A stretch of DNA of 64,000 nucleotides from Thiotrichales bacterium (GTDB taxonomy: Bacteria > Pseudomonadota > Gammaproteobacteria > JAABTG01): positions 1-64,000 of the forward strand of contig JAABTG010000011.1 in NCBI GenBank assembly GCA_011389995.1, in the 5' to 3' direction. The position numbers and the translations under genes were made by a program. The stretch's first letter is position 1; each line of letters begins with the position of its first letter. This document shows, piece by piece, positions 40,228-48,681 of the stretch. Below the pieces are notes generated by a model that saw only the letters and a program-made list of their open reading frames with translations, made no database searches and was not told where the DNA came from.

Positions 40228-41427
40228 TCACCAGCGGTCCGCCAGGGTGTCCTCGGTCAATTGGACGTCCCGCAACGAGCCCTCCGCCGCGCCGACTGCC
40301 CGCAGACGCACGTAGTTGCCGGTGAAGCCCGTGCCGTCCTCCTCCACCAGCACCTGGCGGGTCTTGCCCCACTGGGCGGAGATGAAGTCCCGGCGCAGGG
40401 CCTGGCCGACGGCGCGCAGGGCGGCGCCGCGGCGTTTCTTCTCGGCGGACGGCACGTCATCGGCCAGGCGCGCCGCCGCGGTGCCCTCGCGGGGGGAGAA
40501 CGGGAACACATGGAGCTTGGCGAAACCGATTTCCCGCGCCATAGCCAGGGTCTCTTCGAACTCCGCCTCGGTCTCGCCGGGGAAACCGACGATGAAATCC
40601 GCTGTCAAGGCGACGTCGGGGCGCACCCGCCGCGCCGCGGCGGCCACCCGGTGGACGGTCGCTGCGTCGTGGCCCCGCTCCATGCGGGACAGCACCGTGG
40701 GCGACCCACTCTGCACCGACAGATGCAGGTGGTCGCAGATGCGCGGATCGGCCAGCACGTCGAAGAATTCCTGATGCAGGTACTGGGGGCCGCAGGAGGA
40801 CACTCGCAGCCGCGGTATGGTGGTGTCCTCGAGGATGGTCGCCAGGAGTTCATGGAGCCGGGCCTCCCGCGGACGGCGGGTGTGGCTCGCCCCCCAGGCG
40901 GCCAGGTTGACCCCCGTGAGCACCACCTCGCCCACCCCCGCCGCCACGGCGCCGCGGACATGGTCCACCACGGTGTCGGCGGGGACGCTGCGGTGGGCCC
41001 GCCGGGCGATGCGGGTGATGCAGAAGCTGCACAGGTCGTCGCAGCCGTTCTGGATGGCCACCGGCAGGCGGTTGCGGGAAGTCACGGGGAGGGGGACGGC
41101 CTCGGGATCGGCGCCGAAGTGGACCAGCAGGTCTTCCTCCTCCTCGAACACCCGGCTGTGGGGCAGGGCCGCGGCCCACTGCGCGGGGCGGGCACGCGGG
41201 CCGCAGCCCATCACCACCGTCTGGGCACCGCGGCGGGCGGCGCCATTGGCGACCTGGCGGGACTTGCGGTCGGAATTGGCGGTGACGGTACAGGAGTTGA
41301 TCACCACCACCTCGGCCTCCTCTTCCCGTGGGGCCAGTTGGTGGCCGGCATCGCACAGGGCCGCGGTGACCCGTGCCGAGTCCAGCTGGTTGAGCTTGCA
41401 ACCGATGGTACGGATGTAGAACTTCAC
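40228..41427 (-). CDS. mtaB: tRNA methylthiotransferase MtaB-like (radical SAM)
   Basis: This 399-residue methylthiotransferase has an N-terminal UPF0004 domain with cluster cysteines in IGCKLNQLDS, VINSCTVT and VMGCGPR. The radical SAM motif is GCDDLCSFCITRIARR, and a TRAM-like end follows. The KLNQ signature and t6A-type organisation favour MtaB, which makes ms2t6A37 in tRNA-Lys, over MiaB or RimO. A charged loop (EEEEDLLVHFGADPEAVP) precedes the radical SAM motif. Confidence 0.88.
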   Translation of the reverse strand: MKFYIRTIGCKLNQLDSARVTAALCDAGHQLAPREEEAEVVVINSCTVTANSDRKSRQVANGAARRGAQTVVMGCGPRARPAQWAAALPHSRVFEEEEDLLVHFGADPEAVPLPVTSRNRLPVAIQNGCDDLCSFCITRIARRAHRSVPADTVVDHVRGAVAAGVGEVVLTGVNLAAWGASHTRRPREARLHELLATILEDTTIPRLRVSSCGPQYLHQEFFDVLADPRICDHLHLSVQSGSPTVLSRMERGHDAATVHRVAAAARRVRPDVALTADFIVGFPGETEAEFEETLAMAREIGFAKLHVFPFSPREGTAAARLADDVPSAEKKRRGAALRAVGQALRRDFISAQWGKTRQVLVEEDGTGFTGNYVRLRAVGAAEGSLRDVQLTEDTLADRW

Positions 41428-41593
41428 TGCCGGTAGACCATGGGGATGGGTTGGATACGGGCCGCGGGACAGATGATAACGCCCGCCGGGAACCGCGATG
41501 GATGCCTGCCTCTATGATTGCATGGGCTCCGGAAATGGATACCATGGCGACTTCGGGGACAAATGGCGCCCGTCATCAGGTAGAGTAGTTCTC

Positions 41594-41911
41594 ATGACGC
41601 AGACCAAGGCACAGTTCAGCGTCGGCCAGGTGGTGCAGCATCGCCTGTTCGAGTACCGCGGCGTCATCATCGACGTCGACCCCGCCTTCAGCGGCGACGA
41701 TGACTGGTACGATCAGGTGGCCCGCTCCCGCCCCCCCAAGGAGGCGCCGTGGTACCACGTGCTGGTCCATGGCGGCGAGCACCAGACCTACGTGGCCGAG
41801 CGCAACCTGGAGCTCGATGAGGCCGCCGAGCCGGTGGTTCATCCGGACATCGACCGCTACTTCCAGGGCTTCGAAAAAGGCGTCTACACGCCACGCCACG
41901 CCCTCAACTGA
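41594..41911 (+). CDS. hspQ: Heat shock protein HspQ
   Basis: This 105-residue protein has the HspQ/YccV pattern: FSVGQVVQHRLFEYRGVIIDVDPAF, WYHVLVHGGEHQTYVAERNL and IDRYFQGFEKGVY. HspQ binds hemimethylated oriC DNA in vitro and acts as a specificity enhancer for Lon. The ATG at 41594 gives the standard length. Divergent from mtaB; a TerB-like gene follows after 20 nt. Confidence 0.95.
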   Translation: MTQTKAQFSVGQVVQHRLFEYRGVIIDVDPAFSGDDDWYDQVARSRPPKEAPWYHVLVHGGEHQTYVAERNLELDEAAEPVVHPDIDRYFQGFEKGVYTPRHALN

Positions 41912-41931
41912 ACCCATCTCCCCTACCACCC

Positions 41932-42393
41932 ATGCTGTACGCCATCAGAGAACTGTTCGAAACGCGCATCCTCCGCGATGCCCACGACAAGGACGAGGAC
42001 AAGGCCCGCCACGGCCGCCGCCTGGCCACCGCCGCCCTGCTGTTCGAGATGAGCCGGGCGGATTTCAAGGTCAGCGCGGAGGAGCGGCGGCACGTCGAGA
42101 TGCTGGTGCAGGACACCTTCGACCTGAGCGCCGAGGAGACGGCGGAGCTGCTTTCCCTGGCCGAGGAGGAGGCCGAGGAGGCGACCTCCCTGTTTCAGTT
42201 CACCTCTCTCATCAACGAGCACTTCGACGCCCACGAGAAGGTGGAGGTAGTGGAGCTGCTGTGGCGCGTCGCCTATGCCGACGGCCGCCTCGACAAGTAC
42301 GAGGAGCACCTGGTGCGTAACGTGGCAGAGCTCATCCACGTACCCCACCGCGAGTTCATGAAGGCCAAACACCGCGTTGCCGGCATACGTTAA
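41932..42393 (+). CDS. TerB-family protein
   Basis: This 153-residue helical protein has a TerB/COG4103 domain: ATAALLFEMSRADFKVSAEERRHVEMLV, then EKVEVVELLWRVAYADGRLDKYEEHLVR, each half with an acidic metal-binding motif (D/E clusters). It is often encoded alone and of unknown role. Its stop codon (TAA at 42391) lies at the first bases of the 371-bp inverted repeat. Confidence 0.85.
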   Translation: MLYAIRELFETRILRDAHDKDEDKARHGRRLATAALLFEMSRADFKVSAEERRHVEMLVQDTFDLSAEETAELLSLAEEEAEEATSLFQFTSLINEHFDAHEKVEVVELLWRVAYADGRLDKYEEHLVRNVAELIHVPHREFMKAKHRVAGIR

Positions 42394-42760
42394 GGCGAAC
42401 GTCTCGCAGCGACACCTTTGGACTCCCTCTCCCATCAACAAACCCACCCGAAGGGTGCCCGTGTCCCTCCCCCACCCAGTGGGCGACAAAGCCGCCGGGA
42501 GCGGGTTTGAACAGCACGAAGTGCTGGCCCGCAGGGCGGAGGGCAGGATGCCCGACGTAAATGGAGGGGGAAAACCACGCACGCAGCCCCCACCGGCGCC
42601 GAGGTATTTCCCCTCCCCAACCCTCCCCACAAGTGGGGAGGGAGTAAACGCGTGGCAGGACCCGCCGGGGTGGTTTTTCCCCTCCCCTGGAAGAGGGCCG
42701 GGGTGAGGGACGGACATGGCGCACCTCTCATCCTTCGGGGTGGTCTCGCGCCATGTCCGT
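42390..42760 (-). repeat. 371-bp dispersed repeat, left inverted copy
   Basis: Read on the minus strand the element starts with the ACGGACATGGCGCG hairpin end (42745-42760 side) and ends near CGTTAA at 42390. It is inverted relative to the copy at 44399-44770, and reading both through shows only scattered differences. It contains inner palindromes such as CCCTCCCC / GGGGAGGG. Short related copies lie at 7749-7867 and 24168-24287. No transposase is encoded. The following 42761-42978 has no gene. Confidence 0.85.
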
Positions 42761-42978
42761 TAGGAACACCCTGATTCGTAACCTGCCAGGGCCGGTAACG
42801 GCACGGCGGACGAAAACGTGGTGGGGTCGGCACTTCCGGGGATTGTTTCGAGGACATGTCCTGCTACCCGACGCTTAGCAGCACAGACCAAAAAGTGCTA
42901 ATGATTTCAATTGCTTCTTGACGCCCGCGGGGGATCTGGCTATTTAATCCAAGACCGACCCCTCGCGGAGAACCGTCC

Positions 42979-43575
42979 ATGATCGAAGCCACCGGCCAGA
43001 CCCCAGGCGACCCTTCTCTCGCCAACTATTTCTACCGCTCCCTCGCCGAGGCCGCCCGGGAGCGGCGGTTGACGCCCCAGCCCGCCACCGTGCGCTATGT
43101 CGCCGAGTTGCTCACCAGCTACGGCGATGCCCGCCGGCTTTTCGATTTCGATGGCGAACGCACCCACCTGCCGGCCCTGGCTGATCTCTATCGTCAGGCC
43201 CTGGAGACCGACTCGGTGCGCGAGCGCAAGGCGTTTCTACAGCGCCTCGGCGACGTGGCGTTGTTCGTGGCCGGATTGTTCCCCGGCTATCTGGAGCGCC
43301 GGGTGGTGGGCGTGGACTACTACATCTCCATGGGTAGCAACGCCTACAATTTCCTCGACCACGATCTCGCCCACGGGACGGGGCTGGCGGGCCACAGCCC
43401 TTTCAGTGAACTCGCCTCGAGCTTCCAGGCCTTCGTGCACCTGCTGTCGGACCTCGGAGGTCGCGGCGTCACGGACCGGAGCTCGCCGGAACTGGAGAGG
43501 CTGATGGCCCGCTGGGGGCGGGAACCCAACCAGCTGCCAACCCTGCCGCACCTCCCGCCCACCCTGCGCCACTGA
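42979..43575 (+). CDS. Hypothetical protein inside the inverted-repeat cassette (gene A)
   Basis: This 198-residue, mostly helical protein has no signal peptide or clear membrane helix. Visible features are FYRSLAEAARERRL, VRYVAELLTSYGDARRLFDF, FLQRLGDVALFVAGLFPGYLERRVVGVDYYISMG and a C-terminal Pro-rich tail. I do not recognise a family. GCGGAGAACC precedes the ATG. It is followed after 6 nt by gene B and is probably co-transcribed with it. The pair lies between 371-bp inverted repeats. Confidence 0.75.
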   Translation: MIEATGQTPGDPSLANYFYRSLAEAARERRLTPQPATVRYVAELLTSYGDARRLFDFDGERTHLPALADLYRQALETDSVRERKAFLQRLGDVALFVAGLFPGYLERRVVGVDYYISMGSNAYNFLDHDLAHGTGLAGHSPFSELASSFQAFVHLLSDLGGRGVTDRSSPELERLMARWGREPNQLPTLPHLPPTLRH

Positions 43576-43581
43576 GGCCCG

Positions 43582-44235
43582 GTGGTACTCAACCGTCTGC
43601 AGCAGGCGCTGCAGCACACCTACGACATCGACATCCCCCACCGGGTGGAGGACTTCCTGTTCCATGATCGGGAGCTGGCCGCCCACATGGCGGGACAGGG
43701 AGCGGTGGCGCCCGTGCCCGAGCAGCTGTTCATGGTGCAGGACGGCCGGGACATCAATGTCTCCCTGTACATCGAACGGCAGGTCAGCCAGCGCCTGCGC
43801 CATGATGACCCCCTGGAGCACCTCCATGGCGGCAACTTGCACGATTTTCTGCTCGCCCTGGAGGGCGTGAGCCATTTCCTTTATCTGGCCTGGAATGCCG
43901 GCCACGAAAAGGTCTTTACCCTGCTGGAAATGGAGTTGCAGGCCGAGGTGGACAAGTTCGTCACCGCCCTGTTTCTGTGCCGGGATCAGGGCGAACCCCA
44001 CTCGGTGGAGGCCCTGTTACGCCAACTGTTCGGCCCCCTGAGGCTGCGTAAGGGCCTGAATGCCCACCAGCGACAGCGCTATGCCACCGCCCACCGCTAT
44101 GGCGCCCGCTACTGCGAGGCCCTGGCCACACGCCTCGAGCACCGCGTCCCCGCCGTTCCCGCCCTCCACACCGAACTGAGGCGTTTCTATCGCATGGGCC
44201 AGGCCCAGAAACTCGCCCACATCGCGGGGTATTAG
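43582..44235 (+). CDS. Hypothetical protein inside the inverted-repeat cassette (gene B)
   Basis: This 217-residue protein begins with GTG, 6 nt after gene A. The sequence is soluble-looking, helical and His-rich: LEHLHGGNLHDFLLALEGVSHFLYLAWNAGHEK, then MELQAEVDKFVTALFL and HRYGARYCEALATRLEHR. The spaced His/Glu residues (HFLYLAW, E-x-E) could bind a metal, which is only a guess. I do not recognise a family. Its base composition is like that of the surrounding chromosome. Confidence 0.75.
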   Translation: MVLNRLQQALQHTYDIDIPHRVEDFLFHDRELAAHMAGQGAVAPVPEQLFMVQDGRDINVSLYIERQVSQRLRHDDPLEHLHGGNLHDFLLALEGVSHFLYLAWNAGHEKVFTLLEMELQAEVDKFVTALFLCRDQGEPHSVEALLRQLFGPLRLRKGLNAHQRQRYATAHRYGARYCEALATRLEHRVPAVPALHTELRRFYRMGQAQKLAHIAGY

Positions 44236-44398
44236 GCCGAGCGCGTCAGGGGAAGGGTCGGACCTCTACTACGGTCCGACAGCAAAAGGCGTCTCCGCGA
44301 AAGACGCGAAATGGCGCGAAAAGATAAGAGGGGCGGTGAGGTGCAGGCGGGTAGCCCGGGCCACTTCGTTGAAGCGCTGCTGCCGGCCCTGCCCCTAG

Positions 44399-44770
44399 CG
44401 GACATGGCGCGAGGCCACCCCGAAGGATGAGAGGTGCGCCATGTCCGTCCCTCCCCCCGGCCCTCTTCCAGGGGAGGGGAAAAACCACCCCGGCGGGTCC
44501 TGCCACGCGTTTACTCCCTCCCCACTTGTGGGGAGGGTCGGGGAGGGGAAATACCTCGGCGCCGGTGGGGGCTGCGTACGTGGTTTTCCCCCTCCATTTA
44601 CGTCGGGCACCCTGCCCTCCGCCCTGCGGGCCAGCACTTCGTGCTGTTCAAACCCGCTCCCGGCGGGTTTGTCCCCCACTGGGTGGGGGAGGGACACGGG
44701 CACCCTTCGGGTGGGTTTGTTGATGGGGGAGAGGGAGTCCAAAGGTGTCGCTGCGCGACTTTCACGTTAA
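44399..44770 (+). repeat. 371-bp dispersed repeat, right inverted copy
   Basis: This is the mirror of 42390-42760. It begins with the hairpin end CGGACATGGCGCG ... TGCGCCATGTCCG (44399-44447), runs through the same CCACCCCGGCGGGTCCTGCC region and ends GACTTTCACGTTAA at 44770. The outer ends of both copies face away from genes A and B. The last bases form the stop codon of the small minus-strand gene that starts at 44991. CGCGAAAGACGCGAAA-type sequence lies just before it (about 44297). Confidence 0.85.
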
Positions 44771-44991
44771 TCCAGCCACTGGACCAGGTAATAGAGCTTC
44801 AAACCCTCCGAGGAACGGGAGGGGCCGTAAACGCGGGCGGGATGACGGTTGCGGTTGGCGTCGGCGGCGGCCAGGGCGGCGTCCGCGGAATCATGGAGCT
44901 CGACGCAGTTCTGGGGAAAGCGTTTGCGATTGCGTCGCGGGGCGGTGATGACGGCCCAGGCCTCGGCCACCACGTCGCTCTCCGGATCCAT
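44767..44991 (-). CDS. Small hypothetical protein next to the repeat
   Basis: This 74-residue basic protein (AWAVITAPRRNRKRFPQNCVE ... NRHPARVYGPSRSSEGLKLYYLV) looks like a conserved small cytosolic protein, but I cannot name it. The ATG at 44991 is chosen, with an in-frame ATG also at 45018. The stop codon TAA is formed by the terminus of the 371-bp repeat (CACGTTAA). Confidence 0.6.
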   Translation of the reverse strand: MDPESDVVAEAWAVITAPRRNRKRFPQNCVELHDSADAALAAADANRNRHPARVYGPSRSSEGLKLYYLVQWLD

Positions 44992-45119
44992 GGGGACGCC
45001 GCCGCGCATCAACACCATGCCCCGGGATGCCCACGTCCCGACGCCGTCACCGGCCCGCGGTCATGCCGTGGCGGGTGAGTCATGAGGGGCAGGACATCCA
45101 TGGACCGATCCTGAGCCCT

Positions 45120-45995
45120 TCAGGGCTCCGGGTCCAGCACCTGGTCCAGGGCCGCCAGGATAGGGTCGGTGTAGTCCACGGGCACGGAGAAATGACCCTC
45201 CCCCTCCAGCAGGTGAGGGTCCGCGTCCGGCAATGCCTCCGCCAGCCATCGCGCGTGTGCCACGGGGACCACGCCGTCGGCGGTGCCGTGCCACAACAGC
45301 ACCGGCTGGGTCACCGCGGCCAGTTCGAAACCCCAGGGGCCGGCGTAGCGGGCCAGCTCCGCGACGGCCGCGCCACCGCCATCCCGCAGCCCATCGGCCG
45401 CGCCGTCGACCAGCACCCCGTGGACGTCGGGACGGGCCAGCACGCGCTGATCCGCCGCGGGGGCCGACAGCCCCAGCCCCCACCCCAACAGCCGCGGCCA
45501 GCGGGCCAGCAGCCGCCCCACCCCGGTGAATACCCCGGTCAATAGGGCAGGCGACTTCGCCGTCAGCCAAAAGCCCAGCCGGGCCACCGGATTCATGGCC
45601 CCGCGCAGGGGTGCCTCCCTCACCGGCCCCAGGGCGCCCACCAGCACCACCGCCGCCACGCGTTCCGGGAGGCGGGCGGCGCAGGCGAGGGCATAGGGCC
45701 CGCCTCCCGATACGCCGATGACCACCACCCGGGGCCATGCCAGTTCATCCAGCAGGGCGGCCGCGTCGTCCACCCAGTCGGCCACATGGGTCATGGTCCG
45801 CGGGCTGGACCCCCCGTAACCCGGCCGATCGGGGGCAACCACCCGGAAACGTCGGCCGCGGGCCGCCTGGTCGAGGAGCCGGGCCTCATGGTGGCTGGTG
45901 GGAAAGCCATGGCAATAGAGGACGTGACGACCGGCCGGATCACCGTAGCCGGCATAGGCCAGGTGGCGGCCGTCGGGCAGCACCAGGCGGTCCAT
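45120..45995 (-). CDS. Alpha/beta hydrolase
   Basis: This protein of about 291 residues has the alpha/beta hydrolase fold: YCHGFPTSHHEARLL oxyanion loop, RPGYGGSSP, the nucleophile elbow GVSGGGP (Ser), WHGTADGVVP (Asp) and EGHFSV (His). The substrate is unknown. The ATG at 45995 overlaps the stop of the nuclease-like gene by one base, which supports this start over an in-frame ATG at 46028. Confidence 0.85.
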   Translation of the reverse strand: MDRLVLPDGRHLAYAGYGDPAGRHVLYCHGFPTSHHEARLLDQAARGRRFRVVAPDRPGYGGSSPRTMTHVADWVDDAAALLDELAWPRVVVIGVSGGGPYALACAARLPERVAAVVLVGALGPVREAPLRGAMNPVARLGFWLTAKSPALLTGVFTGVGRLLARWPRLLGWGLGLSAPAADQRVLARPDVHGVLVDGAADGLRDGGGAAVAELARYAGPWGFELAAVTQPVLLWHGTADGVVPVAHARWLAEALPDADPHLLEGEGHFSVPVDYTDPILAALDQVLDPEP

Positions 45996-46447
45996 CAGCG
46001 GGCTCGCGGTGGGATGCCGCTGCCCCACATCCCCAGCCCCCGGCGTCGCGCCCTCTCCTCGAGGGCCCGCAGGCGGTCCGGTGCCCCGGCTTGTGCCAGT
46101 AACAGCCCCCGTTCCACCAGCTGCGCGGCCACGTCACCGCCTTCCAGCAGCACTCGCGCGTCCGCGCCACCCGCCTGCACCGGCATCACCATGACGCGAC
46201 GGTCGAACACCAGCTCCCCGAGGGCACGCCGGGCGCGCTCCCAGAAGAAGTGCTCCCGGGCCGGCGCCCGTACATGGGCAAGGCGCACCGCCACCGCGCC
46301 GTTGCCGGGATCCACGCCCAGGCGGTCGCCGGCGCTCACGTGCACCACCTGCCCGCTCCAGCCGCCGGCGACGGCGGGGGCCGCCGCCAGCCACAGGAGA
46401 ACAGACGCCACCCACAGGTGACCGGTACCGCGACAGGGCCCGGTCAT
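45995..46447 (-). CDS. Exported nuclease-like (SNase-fold) protein, probably inactive
   Basis: This 150-residue protein has a signal peptide (HLWVASVLLWLAAAPAVAGG) and the staphylococcal-nuclease fold pattern (VHVSAGDRLGVD, VRLAHVRAP, ARRALGELVFDRRVMV, LLAQAG). In active enzymes the APE motif supplies a catalytic glutamate; here it reads APA, so activity is doubtful. The gene overlaps the hydrolase by one base and the two are probably co-transcribed. Confidence 0.7.
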   Translation of the reverse strand: MTGPCRGTGHLWVASVLLWLAAAPAVAGGWSGQVVHVSAGDRLGVDPGNGAVAVRLAHVRAPAREHFFWERARRALGELVFDRRVMVMPVQAGGADARVLLEGGDVAAQLVERGLLLAQAGAPDRLRALEERARRRGLGMWGSGIPPRAR

Positions 46448-46519
46448 GCCCGGTCCATGGATTCGTCCCCCGCGCGGCCCGGGGGTATGCCGGAATGGCT
46501 CGGGACGACCAATCGCGTT

Positions 46520-48637
46520 TCAGCCCTTGAGCCCGCCGTTTCCCAGCAACAGGTGGACGTCGGGGTGGGTGATGGGTTTGGAGAACCAGTACCCCTGGGC
46601 CTCCGGACACTCCAGGTCCCGGAGCCGCCGGAGTTGCTCCGAGGTCTCCACGCCTTCGGCGATGACGTTCATGTTGAGCATGCGACCCAGGGCGATGAGG
46701 GTCTTGACGATGGCCCCGGCCTCACCGGGCTGATGCATGCCCTGCACGAAGGAACGGTCGATCTTGAGAGTATCGTAGGAGAAACGCTGCAGGTAGGAGA
46801 GGGAGGAATAGCCGGTACCGAAGTCGTCGATATGCAGCTCCACGCCCGCGGCCCGCAGCTTGGCGAGCTCGTCCAGGGCGGCATCCAGGTGGTCGAAGAT
46901 GGCGGTCTCGGTGATCTCCAGACGCAGGGTGGCCGGGTCGAGACGGCACCGTTCCAACAGCTCGAAGAGTTGCCTGGCCATGTTGGGTTTGAGGAACACC
47001 TTGCCGGACAGATTGACACTGATGCCCAGGGGCGGGTCAACGGGGAACATGCGCTGCCAGTCCGCCGCCTGCCGGCAGGCCTCTTCCAGCACCCACCAAC
47101 CGATGGGGACGATGAGGCCCATCTCCTCGGCGGCACTGATGAAGTGCTCGGGGTAGATGAGGCCGAGTTCCGGATGCTGCCAGCGCACCAGGGCCTCGAA
47201 GGAGAGTATCCGGCCATCCGTGACCGAGACGATGGGCTGGTAGTGGAGCACGAATTCGCTGCGGTCGCAGGCCCGCCGCAGATCGGTCTCCAGCTTGAGC
47301 TGGGCCAGGGCGCTCTCATGCATGTCGCCGTCGAACACCTCGAAACCGCCCTTGCCGTCGTGCTTGGCCTTGTACATGGCCAGATCCGCGTCCCGCAGTA
47401 CCTCCTCGGCGTTCTGGTACTTGTGGGAGGCCATGGCCACGCCGATGCTGGCGGAGGTGAAGACCTCGTGGCTGTCGATACAGAACTCCCGGGCCAGGAG
47501 TTCGTGCACACGCTCCGAGATATGGGTGACGCTGCCGAGCCCCTCCACGTTGTTCAGCAGGATGGCAAACTCGTCGCCCCCCAGGCGTCCCAGGGTATCC
47601 CCCGGCCGCAGAAACTTCTCCAGGCGCCGCGCCACCGCCACCAGGAGGGCGTCGCCCACCGAATGGCCGAGGCTGTCGTTGATGTACTTGAAGCGGTTGA
47701 GGTCGAAGTACAGCACCGCGAAGCGGTGTTGCTCGTCACGCCGGTACTGGCGCAGGGCGATATCGAGCCGGTCCAGGCACAGGCTGCGGTTGGGCAGCCC
47801 GGTGAGGGCGTCGTGCATGGCGTCATGCAACAGCTGGTATTCCGCCTGCTTGCGCTGGGTGATATCCGTCATGGAGCCGGCGAAGCGACAGGCGGCGCCG
47901 TCGCTGCCGCGCACCACCAGGCCGCGGGTCAGCACCCACAGGAAATCGCCCCGCGCGGTGCACAGCCGGTGCTCGTACTGGAAGTGGTCGCTGTCGCCAC
48001 GCATGTGCTGGGCCAGGGCCTCCCGCAGGCCCTCCAGGTCATCGCGGTGGACGCGTCCGAACCATTCGTCGATGGTGTCCCCCACCGCACTTTCGCCGAG
48101 GGCGAGCATGGCCCGCCAGCGGGGGGAGAAGTAGGCGCTCTGGGCCCGGAGGTTCCAGTCCCAGATGGCATCGTTGGCCCCCTCCACCGCCAGGGCGTAA
48201 CGCTCCTCGCTCTCCCGCAGGGCCTCCTCGGTGCGCTTGCGCTCGATGCTGTAGCGGATGGCATGGCGCAACAGCTTGGCGTCCACCTCGCGCTTGATGA
48301 GGTAGTCCTGGGCCCCCTGGCGCACGGCGCGGCGCGCCAGTTCCTGATCGGCCACATTGGAGAAGATGATGACGGGCACCCGGGGGCCGGTCTCGCTGAC
48401 CTCCGCGTAACCGGCGAGCCCGGAGCTGTCCGGCAGATTGAGGTCCAGCAGGACCACGTCGTAAGGGTCCTGTTTCAGGCGGTCCAGACCGGCGGCGAGG
48501 CGCTGCACATGGTGGATGTCGAAGGAAATGTCGCCGGCCGGCTCGGACAACAGGGCCCGCACCAGATCCGCCTCGGCCTGGCTGTCCTCGATGAGCAATA
48601 CCCGGATGGAACTGTCGGTCAAAGCAGCCGCCTCCAT
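46520..48637 (-). CDS. REC-PAS-GGDEF-EAL signalling protein
   Basis: This protein of about 705 residues has four parts. A receiver domain (LLIEDSQAEADLV; phospho-acceptor in VVLLDLNLPDSSG; lysine in YLIKRE) is followed by a PAS domain with PAC motif (GSMTDITQRKQAE). The diguanylate cyclase domain has RLGGDEFAILL and an upstream RPGD inhibitory site. The EAL domain has SFEALVRW, EITETA and DDFGTGYSS. It could both make and break cyclic di-GMP under receiver control. It starts 45 nt after the histidine kinase gene, its likely partner. The ATG at 48637 places the receiver at the N-terminus. Confidence 0.92.
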   Translation of the reverse strand: MEAAALTDSSIRVLLIEDSQAEADLVRALLSEPAGDISFDIHHVQRLAAGLDRLKQDPYDVVLLDLNLPDSSGLAGYAEVSETGPRVPVIIFSNVADQELARRAVRQGAQDYLIKREVDAKLLRHAIRYSIERKRTEEALRESEERYALAVEGANDAIWDWNLRAQSAYFSPRWRAMLALGESAVGDTIDEWFGRVHRDDLEGLREALAQHMRGDSDHFQYEHRLCTARGDFLWVLTRGLVVRGSDGAACRFAGSMTDITQRKQAEYQLLHDAMHDALTGLPNRSLCLDRLDIALRQYRRDEQHRFAVLYFDLNRFKYINDSLGHSVGDALLVAVARRLEKFLRPGDTLGRLGGDEFAILLNNVEGLGSVTHISERVHELLAREFCIDSHEVFTSASIGVAMASHKYQNAEEVLRDADLAMYKAKHDGKGGFEVFDGDMHESALAQLKLETDLRRACDRSEFVLHYQPIVSVTDGRILSFEALVRWQHPELGLIYPEHFISAAEEMGLIVPIGWWVLEEACRQAADWQRMFPVDPPLGISVNLSGKVFLKPNMARQLFELLERCRLDPATLRLEITETAIFDHLDAALDELAKLRAAGVELHIDDFGTGYSSLSYLQRFSYDTLKIDRSFVQGMHQPGEAGAIVKTLIALGRMLNMNVIAEGVETSEQLRRLRDLECPEAQGYWFSKPITHPDVHLLLGNGGLKG

Positions 48638-48681
48638 CGCCGCCACCCCCTCGCCCGGGGGGTCGGTCAACGACCGTGATG

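Noticed and set aside
42377-42706. Frames within the 371-bp repeat that look alike at 42.5 and 44.6 kb
   Set aside because: The similarity follows from the DNA repeat; there is no start signal and the sequence is Pro/Gly-rich.
46250-48679. Long plus-strand frame opposite the GGDEF-EAL gene
   Set aside because: Antisense shadow; the minus-strand protein has complete domain motifs.
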